Positions 23,376-35,000 of a stretch of DNA of 64,000 nt are shown in pieces; the stretch's first letter is position 1; every line of letters starts with the position of its first letter. Below the pieces are notes generated by a model. The model had not been told where the DNA came from. It worked only from the letters and a program-made list of their open reading frames with translations, and made no database searches. The translations under genes were made by a program, and so were the position numbers. The DNA is from Diospyros lotus (Eukaryota; Streptophyta; Magnoliopsida; Ericales; Ebenaceae): contig NC_068351.1 in NCBI RefSeq assembly GCF_014633365.1, positions 1,508,001-1,572,000 on the forward strand, in the 5' to 3' direction.

Positions 23376-26300
23376 ATTTCAACCTCAAGTAGATGTAGTA
23401 TTGGATCAACATCTTCGACTATATACTGTCAATTAATCTCAGTTCCTTTAACCCACTGAAATAAGTTTTCACAAAACTGGTTGACCAAGAGCTCTTAATC
23501 TCCTAATACACCAATTGAAGGCCAACACGTGTCTTTCGTTATGGAGTGTCACCTGTCATTTGGGTGGGTGGGGGGGAATAATAATATAAGTTGTATATAT
23601 CTTCAACTTGCATATTAGGTGTTGAGATCATATAAACCTGAAAGTATCTATGTATGTACAAGCCTACAAGGGTTCCAATTAATATTATATTTGCTACATC
23701 TGTCGACTCATATGGTCCCAAAAGTTATATATATATATATATATATATACAGTAATACATGCATGCATGTGCAGGCTTTATGTAAAGAGATCAGTGAAGA
23801 TTGCTGCAAAGCCTGGCAATCGACAGATCAATCGATCCATCGACCCCAACTGGAGAGCTGGCTAGTGTTGCTGGCCTTGTCTTTGCGTTGCATTGTTTTA
23901 TTATTGCATGGTTTTCATGGCACTAAAGATGAAAAAGGGTGGTTTGGAGCTTATATAATTAAGAACAATGGAACTGTTCAGAGGCTGCTAGCTAGCCCTC
24001 AAAATGGACTCTTTGTGGGGAAATACCCAAAATTCATGGTGTTGCTATACATTTATTGTTTATTTTATTATACTTGAATATCAAAAATTATATTGAAAAT
24101 AAACTTTCCATTCGCTTGTATTAAAATAAAATTATAAACAACAGTGAGAGGAAGGGCATCGACCCAACCATAAGCCCCACCCTTCCTTATTTTGGTTCGA
24201 CGCAGATAACAAATCAGGACTCCCCATATATATAGTGCAAAATGGTCCGGGATCGAAATGGTGACGATTATGGCGCCTTTGCCTTTTGTTGTATTTTCAA
24301 TGCTGGCTTGCTTCTGTTTCACTCCGCACTTGTCCAGTGTCTGGAATAAAGAACTAAAGCTATTCAGAATACGGTCCCAATTAATCCAACCCCTTCACAC
24401 CAACACTACTACTCCTCATAAAGGCCACATAGCCTGTCTCATCTCTATTGGGTGTGGCCCTTCGCTTTATTCTTCGCAATCACAGCCTTAAGTTTAACCT
24501 TAACTCTCTAGCTAATTAATTAACTAATTAATTAGTTCACCATGCTCTTTCCCTAGCTAGATTAATATTTCAGTTTTTAATTAATTACCCATATCTTACC
24601 TTCCATTATTAAGGACCATGTATATATATATGTAATCTAGAAAAACTACCAACCTTTTGAAGATTGGTCTTGCCTTCAGCAATAATCCACTTTGCTCATG
24701 CCTAGTACTTTTGAAATTGATGAGTCTCGCCTTAGATTCTGTCCCCAATTCACATACTACTTAGCTAGCTATGAGTGCGTGTTGGCATCGGGATGGATGA
24801 GTTGTACTTTCAATTCATCGTGCATTAACATTGTTAATTGGGTACCTACCCTAGCCTCTTCATGACTACATAACCTAATATATTGTGGTGGTGGGTGCCC
24901 ATGCATGTTTGTACGTACGTAAACCTATAAATTAAAAAATACATTGGCCAAAGGTTAAGTTGGGTCGGATCTGACTCTTGCTAATTAAGTTCAGTTAAGT
25001 CATAATTGAATCCATGTTGTGATGAATATTTACGCTATAATCATATAACGTTGCGTCTTTACTAATAATTTTAACTTTTAGTCTGACGATAAGTATATGT
25101 TTAATCTTAATTACAAAATAAAAATATCAAAAGAATTTAAGAACCCACTCAAATTTTCGAACTTTTTCTGTTTACGTACAACTGGTTGACCAAATAACCA
25201 TGCGGAGGAATAATGCATGGTTTGCCAACCTTAGGGCACATGACATCAAATCAGTCTTGATTTTACTTGTGAACAGTTAACTGTTGACCGACACGTCGGT
25301 AAATCATAATTCCTATGTCGTGGAGGTTTAGGTACAATTACGAGCTGTCATCTTTTTTAAAATGTTATTATGATATTTTTTAAATAACATTTATATATTA
25401 ACATATCATAATTTATATTATATCAATATAAATATATATACAACATAATAATACATTTGGAGAATCCATTCTGTCATGTTTCTCTTACCTTCAGAACCCA
25501 ATTTCCCATTGCATTCTCACATGGCATTAACTTTCATTAGATTGATTCCTTCCTCTAATGGTGGTGTTGTTAATTCAATCTACATTTGTTCGCTTTCGTG
25601 TATTAATAAATTATGTCTTTGGCTTAATATATGATAGTCTCTCAATAATTAAAAAATTATAACGTTTAGTTTTTGATATATAAAATAATAAAATTTAATA
25701 TTTTAATTATTAAAAATTATTATTTTAAATCTTTATTGTGATTAAAAGTAAATGTATATGTTATTAATTAAGCCACATTATCTTGTCAATAAGACAAATC
25801 AGATTAGAATACATAAACATAACATTTGATCTCTTAACAATTAAAAAATTTGACATTTGCTCCTATATGAAAAAAAAACTAAATTTAATTAAAAAAATAC
25901 CTACATTTCATAAAAGAATCTAAAAATATTCAAAAAGATCAAGATTTAATTAAAAAAATGAAAATATTCAAAAAAAAAGAGACCAAATTTCATAAAAAGA
26001 CAATAAAAATTTTATTTAATTCATAAATCTTGTTTGTCAAATGATATGTCTTAAACGAGAAAGAACTAAACTATCAATTTTTATTTTTAAGATAATACTT
26101 ATGTATTATATATTTATATTGAAATGACACAAAATATAATATACTAATACACAAGTATTATTTTAAATATCAAAATTGAGTATATAAGTAGTATTTCATA
26201 ATTGTCTATTTACAAATGTTATGTGACTTTTATATCTTAATGTAAATAAAATCCAATATATGAATATCATAAAAAATATAATAATTAAATATCTAAATAA

Positions 26301-27418
26301 CATTTTTATCGCTTCTTTTAATTTCTTATTATTTGCTTTCAATTCCTCAGGGAAAAAAAATTTAAGAGATCACTTAACGTTCAATTGCACCAATATATTA
26401 CAATCCCATCTTGGTCAATAGTACCATTAATTTTGTCCATTCCCTAATTGAGATTTGTACATGTTCATTCACATGCAAATCATAAATGATTAATAGAAAT
26501 GTCCTTTGACATTCAACTTGGATTATTTCATAATCTCTAAATTTTTTGATTTGTCTGTTTTATAACTTAGATGAACGGAGAAAGATCTTTGCGAGATAAA
26601 GCTCCGAATTTGGCACAAGTGATTTGTAGAGTCTTATATCAAGACATAATCGAACTCACAATTTCAAAATATTTTAAATTTCTAAATGTGGATGATAGAT
26701 CGGTATTATGAAGAATTATTATACGTATCATTAAATTATAAAAAAAAATATAATAATTTACTTTGACAATATTTGAATAGAGAATTTTATGATAGATCAA
26801 TTGACCTAATTTTATAAAATGATGTACAACCTTGATAGTTATTTCTTCTAGAGTTATTACATCACAAGTGTAGGAAAGTTATGTTTCTAATTAAATGATT
26901 ATAAAAAGTGTTTATAACACCGCCCCATGTTTTTTTCACTGCACCATGACACTTTGACTTATCAATCTACTTATATCTAGTTTGATTTTTTTTTTTTTTT
27001 AAGAAAATTTAACCTATAGCACGCATGGCAAACCTATCATGCTCAATCAAATAACGTATAATAGGTCAAGTATCATGATGTGCTTAAATTGATTTAAAAA
27101 TAAAGGGCTTATGAAAGGCTAAATGAGCTTGTCACACTCACACTGATGTTTTTTTTTTACTTATTTTTTATAAAAACCCACACAATTTAAAATAAAATTA
27201 AAAATAATAAAATATAAATATATAAAAATAATTTAGAGAATAAGTGTTATTCAAGTAAAAATAAGTATTATTCGAATAAAAGTAAATATTATTTAATTAA
27301 AAATAATTTTTATTTAATTAATATTTATGAACTCATTTCAATTGATTAAAAGAATAAAATTAAAATAATTAAATTAAGTCCATCCACAAATCAAACGATT
27401 AATATCAATTATTTTGAC
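23376..27418. other. Large AT-rich intergenic region, no supported gene
   Basis: ORFs at 23619-24077 and 24258-24491 lack ATG-anchored coding character and match nothing I recognise. 23725-23750 is a (TA)n microsatellite. 25340-26310 holds several AT-rich, partly palindromic repeat fragments. From 26300 to 27400 I see only AT-rich DNA. Confidence 0.5.
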
Positions 27419-27429
27419 TTAATTAAAAT

Positions 27430-27780
27430 TTGGAGCACGCCTGATATGTGCAGCATCAGCCCAAGGCAGATGAGATGACGAAAACGCCCTTGCGGGGCCG
27501 TACTGACTTGGCTCACTGTGGCACGGCGCTCTCTCTAACGTCACCTGGATCTCAGACATCATTGGCTGGTTGGACTTATCACCGGGGACTGGCCTCGTCG
27601 ACACGTGTCCAGTGAGGGGTAATGGGCCCCTCCACGTGGCTGTACTGCCGCATCAGTAGGCCGCCGGACCAACAATATTCAGCAACGGAATAGCTTTTTT
27701 GTGTTGTCGGCCATCCACTTGGCCTCACTCCTCAGCCTTCTGACACGTTTCCCCAGGCAAGGGAAACCCCCCCCCCCAAT
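27430..27780. promoter_or_regulatory. GC-rich island with clustered ACGT elements
   Basis: About 350 bp of GC-rich sequence inside AT-rich DNA. It contains GACACGTGTCC (a G-box palindrome, about 27600), CCACGTGGC (about 27632), a CACGTTT, AACGTCACC, and a C10 run at about 27769. ORFs across it (27419-27604 -) show no family. It looks like a stranded promoter or CpG-type island, but no gene starts on either side that I can recognise. Confidence 0.4.
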
Positions 27781-30114
27781 GAGTAATTCCACTCGCCCAC
27801 CAAAATACACATCAAGTGGTATATAATTAAAGATTACGATGGAACGGTAGTAGGATGAATAATATATCAATCTTAATTTAATAAATTATTAATTTAATTT
27901 TTGTACTATGTAAAGATTAAATATTTAATTTATAATTTATTTTGTTAATTTAATCGAGTACACTGATTATTAGAGACCACACAATAACGATCATCTCTAG
28001 TGATATATAATTAAAATTATAAGACAAAATAGTTGAATTACGATAAGTTGAGATTCATAATAGTAGGTCGTTGATCTGATTCTTTATCTTACACTATGAA
28101 GTAAAATCTCCATCTATAATTTACTTTTTTTATTGAAATTAAGTATACGTGGAGTGGGAGACCTTGTAAAGCCAATAATTTCAAGTGATATATAATTAAA
28201 ATAATAAAAAATTATATTAATATACAAAAATATTTAAATACAATAATTAAATTAACTACAAAATACAAATTTAAAAATCTAATCAAAATAAAGAAAATTT
28301 TAAAAAATTATACCAAAAAATATAAAAATAAATATATTAATTTAGTGAAAAAATTCATTTTTTATAATACTTATTTGTTAATACATAAACATTATTCAAC
28401 TGTGATTGGAGTATAATAAATCCTAGGAAATTGCCACAAGTGCATCGCATCCATCCCATCCAAGTCACTTTCTCATTCCCAACATCCAATAAAATAATTA
28501 GGATTGTCTCCATTAAGATCCAAAATCTTTCTATTGTTTAACTCATTGACCTCTCTAAGGCCGTGGCATTGTCCCATGAATATATTATGGGAATATTTCA
28601 ATTTCATAATACTGGGTTGGTAACTTTCCTTAATTTGGATCCCTTTTTTATTAAACCCAACTCAAATTTAATTAATTTTCAATTACCTCTCATATGTATA
28701 AATTATTATAGATTTAATTTTATTATCCACACAATGGCCCAACACATATAAAGGTATCCAAGACGTCTAAAGGGAATCCAAAGCGCCATTAGCTCTTACT
28801 TTATATCTACCAATGATTTGGGGGGTGTTTACTAATTTATCGTTTATTTGATAAGAAATTGGCCTTTTAATTAATTTTATTTAAGGGTGCCTAAAAAATT
28901 GATTTAACTAAAATAATCGAATTGAACTGATTAAAATTGTTGGATTGATTCGGTTTTAACTGAGAGTCAATTTGGTTTGTTTATCAAATTTAACAATTTT
29001 GATTCTTTCGATAATAGCCGACTAAAATTTTTGATTTTTAGGGTTTTTTTGTCTGGTTGTTCATTTTTTTATTTTTAAGTTTCTCGATTTGTTTGATTTA
29101 GTTTATTTATTTATTTTTTGAGTTTTTTTCAATTTTTTTTGTACTTACTAAGCTTTTTTTTTTGAGACCTATAGGGCATTTGTTGAAAGAAACTTCCAAG
29201 CACTTGTAACAGAAGGATTTCAGGTGAAGCAATAATTAGGGTCCGCGAGAGACTTACAAGAAAAGTAGATGGCGATGCCCAAATGATCTAGATGATAAAA
29301 AATAAGATAGGATCATGATTTTATCATGTTATGTTTATCTAGTTTTTTAATTTATTTAGTTTTTTATATAACTTTAATATCTATATTGATTTGATAAATA
29401 AACTCATCGAATACATATTACTAGTTTTATCTGAGATTGAGGGGAGGTAAAGTGGGTAATATAAATGTATTTAATAAATAAATTAAATTAAATTAGGCCT
29501 TGAACTCAACTGAACCGAGTGAGATGCAATGCGGGATGGGTGAGACGGGACCTACTATACACAGCACACACACAATAATCCCTCCATAGATGACGTGGAT
29601 ATAAATTAAATTGTCCGATCTCCACCACTTTGTTTGAACTCGAAGAGGTGAGTGGGCCCCGAGTCCACTGTGCCCCATCCTCCCCATCAAATCCAACTTT
29701 GGACGATTTGAGATCCGAAAAAGTAGAGGACGACGTGCGAGGCCACCCAAATTTTTAATTACGTTCAAACCCCCTCTAACTTTGCCTTTAATGCTATTAA
29801 GTTCACTACCTTCTTCCAATTTGCTGAAACACCCCTAAAGTTAAAAAAAAGAAAAGAAAAGTCCTAAACAATAAAAATGATCTTTTATTTTTATAAATTA
29901 TACTTTATATTAGTATATAGAAATTTAAATAAAATAATTTTAAAATATAATTAAAAAATAAAAAAATAAATTATTATATGAAAAAATTAAAATATAAAAA
30001 TTATATTTAAAGGTGTAATTGAAATTGAAATAATGAAAATTTTAAATAATTATATACAAAATAAAAAAAAATTATAATATTAAAAATAAAATATATTAAT
30101 TATATGAAGCGTCA
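27781..30114. other. AT-rich region upstream of the bHLH gene
   Basis: Contains fragments resembling single arms of the foldback MITE family at about 28195-28350 and 29870-30095 (ATAAAAATTAAATTGATT-type and GTGTAATTGAAAT..AATAATGAAAATTTTAAATAATTATA text). A GC-richer patch at 29500-29830 has an ATGACGTGGATATAAATTAAA stretch (ACGT core plus TATA-like) about 500 bp before the leader ORF and may belong to the bHLH promoter. No gene is called. Confidence 0.45.
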
Positions 30115-30378
30115 ATGGTCAGCGACTTCAGAGATAGAGCTAATTGCAATATAAAAGAGCTGTTAATGGAGAAAAGCTTCACGGCGTCTCCGCGGGAGAA
30201 CAAAACCCTCGCTATCGTCGGCCATTTCTCGTCTGATCATACGCATGTACATGCTTATGCTTCTCAGCACCATCATCTTCTACTGCAATCTCGCTGGCTG
30301 AAAAATGAGGTAGATCTTGATCTTCGTTTCTCGGTTCGGAGGCTTGGCGCGACTTTCGGAAGACATGGAGACTACTGA
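30115..30378 (+). CDS. Candidate upstream ORF in the leader region of the bHLH gene (87 aa)
   Basis: An ATG-initiated ORF about 1.7 kb upstream of the bHLH start codon. Its GC content and codon texture are well above the flanking AT-rich DNA. An internal in-frame ATG (30169) would give a 69-residue form beginning MEKSFTASPRENK. The C-terminus is basic with RWLKNEVDLDLRFSVRRLG just before the stop. As I recall, the Arabidopsis relative bHLH155 (At2g31280) is annotated with a conserved peptide uORF, so this may be its counterpart; I cannot compare sequences here. It could instead be chance coding in a first exon. Such uORFs usually repress translation of the main ORF. Confidence 0.45.
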   Translation: MVSDFRDRANCNIKELLMEKSFTASPRENKTLAIVGHFSSDHTHVHAYASQHHHLLLQSRWLKNEVDLDLRFSVRRLGATFGRHGDY

Positions 30379-32067
30379 ATTCGAACTCAGTAACCGCCCT
30401 TTCATTTGAACTCGGTTCAATTACAGGTTATAAGTTTGGTTAATTTTGATTTTTGCGCTTATTTTGATTTTCTTGTTCTTTTAGCTGTAGTTGAGAAATT
30501 GCAGTCGCGCAAGGTTTTTTACTTTTTTTGCTTTTTGGTATCCCAAGAAAATTGAGTCGATCGGAAAGAAAAGTTACATAATTTAAATTATCACGCCGTT
30601 AACGTTTAATTTCTGTGCGTCTTTGTATTGAACTGTTGGAAGTTATAGGATTTTGGTTTTCCTGTTGTTTAAGTTATAGTTAAGAACATAAGAAATCTCA
30701 TTCGTTTTAATATTTATGTTCTAGCTATGTGGGACTGCTCTTGGCTACGAAGTAAATTGAGCATAATGGAAGAGGAAATGGCAAGACTTTTAATTTTTAT
30801 GTCTCAGTTTTTTGTACTTCGTTGCATCGGGCTTTGTTTGGCTGCTGAGAAAATTTTGTAGAATACAACAGAAAGTACGAGGATTTGCATCATAATGTTT
30901 TCATTTGACTTTTGTGCTTGTCTGTATTAATCTGCGGGAGAAAATAACAAGATTTTAATTAATTATCATATTTTTTTATAGTTTAAGAAATCTTGTTAAT
31001 CTAATAGTTCACTTTTCATCTTGTTTGTTTTGGACTGTTTTTGGCTGCCAAGACAATTTAGTATAACAGAAGAGAAAGATGATATGTGGAAGCTCTTAGG
31101 CATGACAAAATAAAAGGGCCTACCAGAAGATATGATTATGGATAGAGATTGACAATTTAGAATTCGTGTATCAAACCCCAGTTACTAGGGTTAAATTTGG
31201 TGTATGGTTGTTCATACCCAATTGTGTTTGTCTGCTGATAGAATTGGTACAATAAAAGGGAAATTATAGGATTTTGATTACTATGGTGTTTAGAAGAGGT
31301 GAGACACTACATCTGGGGTGGAATCTGTTGATTTTTATTTTTTTGAACCTGCATGTAGGGTTGCTGGTAAAATTGTTTGGTTTTGTGGAAAAGAAAAAGA
31401 ACTGAATTTAAATTATTATGTTGTTTTCGTTTCTGAAAAATAACTAGGTTGCTAATCTGTCAACCTAATTACATTAGGTTAACTTTTTTCCTTATGAACA
31501 TTTAAACAGGATGGTTTCATTGTTGCAAATAGCTGATCTGAAAAATGGTTTCATGGCTTCAGGTGCTATTGGGAATTGATTTAGTGATTGCAATCTTGTG
31601 AATTTTGCATCTGTGAGGCTGTTTTGTTGCATAGACTAGTAACTCTCGGCGTCAAGTCATTATCAGAAGGAAAAATTTGGATCTTAAGTGCCTGCTCATT
31701 GTGGTCTCTCTGAATCTGGCTGTATTTACTCAATTGTGGACTCTATTATTTGTTCTAAACTGATGGATATCTCATTGGGAATGTTGAAATTTGGATTCAA
31801 AACTTTCTCCATTAGTTCTTGCTATCTGTAGACAGTTTTATATCTCCTGTCCCATATTTTCTGGAATTTAGTCTTGGGGAGGGGTTTGGCCATGGGGCCT
31901 TTGCTGTTGACCTTACCGGGGCCACCAATAAAACGAAGAGCGGGATTGAGGATTAAACAGGCAGGACGAGGTTCATATCGGGGCAGTTAGTTAAGGTTTC
32001 AGTGGTATTTTGGCTGTTTTATGTGTTTGATCAACGGGGCTCTTTTGTTTCTGAAGAAGTTTAACAT
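30379..32067 (+). other. Leader/intron region of the bHLH gene
   Basis: Probably 5' UTR plus one or more leader introns, T-rich as plant introns are. Splice sites could not be fixed without transcript data. Contains a LINE-like fragment at 31075-31215. Confidence 0.45.
31075..31215 (+). mobile_element. Degenerate LINE 3'-end fragment
   Basis: GGAAGCTCTTAGGCATGACA, then GAAGATATGATTATGGATAGAG and TTTAGAATTCGTGTATC, the same motif order as the fragments at 10190 and 10895. Sits in the bHLH leader intron region. Confidence 0.35.
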
Positions 32068-35000
32068 ATGGGGACTACCCATCTGCAGCAGTTCCTGCAG
32101 AGTCTTTGCCACAATTGCTCTTGGAGCTATGCAGTATTTTGGAAGCTGCGGCATGAGAATGAAAAGTAAGTTATTTGTTGCCCCCTGGCAAATATACATT
32201 AGAAATTATATCAATTAGCTATTCTCTTATTTGGTCTTCTGCTTTGAACACTTTTACTTGTATTTGTTGTACTATAATATGTCACATCTGAAGTTTACCC
32301 TTTTCTTTTTTAGTTTCTACAGAGTATAGACTAATCTCCTTTTCTTAAAAATGACCCTCTTTAGTGAGTGTATATTAAAGATGGTCTTTTTCTGGTGAGT
32401 GCTATTGACGATCTACACTAGTTAGTGTTTTATTGATCTTATTTTACCTGTTCTTTCAGACTTCTAACATGGGAAGTTGGATGCTATGATTGTCTAAAGC
32501 TGGGAGGATCTGAGGAAAGCTTACAGAATGACTCCATTTTTAATGGATCCAAAGAGATATTTTCATGTAGTTGGGGTTCATGTAGACATGATGGACATTC
32601 AGGTGAATATCCAGCTTGCCAAGCAGTAGCAGATTTGGCCAGGGTTCAGTATCCATGGGGAGAGGGGTAAATTCTATCGCTTGGCTTGTTTATGCTAATA
32701 CTGAACCTGCTTGCTCATTGTTTACTTGTCTCAGCCATCTATGTTGCAATTATTAAGTTACGACCAATTCAATGCAGATTTTTCCATGCACAGTTACTTA
32801 TTGCCATACAATGTTATTTTGGCAATCACTCTTAAGAGCCTCAAAAACCGAAGTCTCAGTTATCTTCTTAGGCTTTGTTACTGACTGTCTGCTTGCCCAT
32901 GAAGAGCATACTAGCTTGTCACTGAGATAGAAGCTTGAACAGGAATTTCTACGTTTCATCTCAGGATGAACAATTCCTGAGGTAGTCAAAACAAAGAACA
33001 TATATTGAAATCCCAATAAAATAGAAAATAGGATGACTCAAAAGTGCTTATGAATGAAATATTCCAGGTTGTCAAAGGCTCAAAGCTAAGAACACTATCT
33101 GAAATCTGCAATAAGAGAGAAGATAGATGACTTGAACTACTTATGCATTCCATAGGAATTGAGTTCAACTGTAATTGTGTCATATGAATGAGTTGCAAGA
33201 TCTCACATGGATGTGCACTAAAATGACAAGGTAGCTGCTGCTGCATCATTTTTCTGCAACACTAAGTATCATGACAGGCTCTGCACTGATTTGGTTTGCT
33301 TATTATTTGACCACTAAGACATTGGGCACCTTGTTCTGGAAAATGTTGCATTGCTATTCTTGGGCTCCCATGAGTCCTGATATGCCTGCTATTGCCTTCC
33401 GTAGTAAAAGGCGGGAATATGATTTTTTATTTTTAAAATTCAGGATGAGATTTACTTATATTCAAGTTGGAGGAAACAATAACTGATTATAACCCTGAAA
33501 TTAAGCAGGGTGGTTGGTGAAGTGGCATCTACAGGGAATCATCGCTGGTTCTTCTGCAAAAATACGTCAGCCGGTGAATTTGCATGTATAGAAGTTCCTG
33601 AGGTGAGTTCTGAAGCATGACTGACTAAAATTATGTGAAGGGTAAACAACTGTAGCCCATGATCCTGTAAATAGTTAATTGATTAGCTGTGATGCTTCCA
33701 TTGGCAGTGTCCAAGTGAATGGCTACTTCAATTTGCAGCAGGTATCAAGGTAACTATGTCTGATGCATTATACTCTATTATGAGTGTGGGTGAGTGGAGT
33801 GCATATACTTGACCAGTTGTCCCGTGAATTTTTTTCTTTGGGTAAATAGTGCTTTGATTTTTAATCTGATGCTCTTGCAGACTATATTGCTTGTACCTAT
33901 TGTTCCACATGGAGTTTTGCAACTTGGTTCACTGGAAAAGGTGATTCTCAACACAGTAACACTTGTGTCCATGGTAGACATGATTGTTTAGTTCATCTCC
34001 CTAGTGATGTTAGAGATTCTTTCTGCAACTGTCATAGATGGTAGAAACCAAAGCAACGAACAATCACAGGATGCCCAAGCTGTAGATCATAATAATAGTG
34101 AATAACATCACGATTCCTTTTTTTTTATCCATGTTGCATATGAATGATTCTTGCTTGTTTCTCCTGACATAAACTGTATATTCTCCAATTTTCTCATATT
34201 TCCTTCTCATCTGTTTATATTGTGTTCTGTGTGCATGCTGTTTGGCTATCCAACTTGATGCCATGTGTGATCTATAATCTTATTGAAACTTCAGGTTGCT
34301 GAATGTCTAGCTGTGGTCACTTATATCAGAGATAAGTTCAATGCCTATCAGAATGGCATGGATTCATTTCCTTCCATTACAGTGGAATCTCTAGATGAAA
34401 AGTCATTGCTTATGCCTTTTTCCACGGATAACTTGGATAAGTTCTCAGCCGCCATTTTGAACCAAATGAAGTCTGATGATCTCGAGGCAGTTTACATTGC
34501 CAAACCAACGAACAGAAAATTGTCAACTACTAATATCGTGATGCCAGCATGCCACATTTCAGATAAAGGTGTGGTAGATGCTATCAATAATAAAAGGGAA
34601 AATGAAATGTGTGTCCAATCAATTGGCTTAACCAGAGTATCAGAACCACTTGATCAATTGCTAAATGATACTGAATCAGAGATGATTGATGGTATCGTGG
34701 TTGGATTTTCCAGTCTCTATGAAGAACTTCAAGCCTTATCTTATTCTGACAACTACAATGTGGTTGGAGAACATGCCAATCCTATTATAAAGTCTGATAC
34801 CGACATAGGAATGATTGAACAGCCATTTGTGGACAAGGATGCTGATAACTGGGGCAATGAAAATGTTAATACTTTCTTAAGCTTTCCCATGGATTCTGAG
34901 CTGCACAAAGCACTTGGACCTGATTTCATGGATCACACTAAAGAATCAGTGTGGGACCCATCTATCTCAGTTGATGACATCAATAGTGTCCCAGGTCAGA

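Noticed and set aside
23619..24491. Two + ORFs of 77-152 codons
   Set aside because: No family similarity, a microsatellite inside the first, and no consistent coding composition.
29493..29819. 108-codon minus-strand ORF upstream of the bHLH gene
   Set aside because: No recognisable domain; the region looks more like a promoter (ACGT core, TATA-like text).
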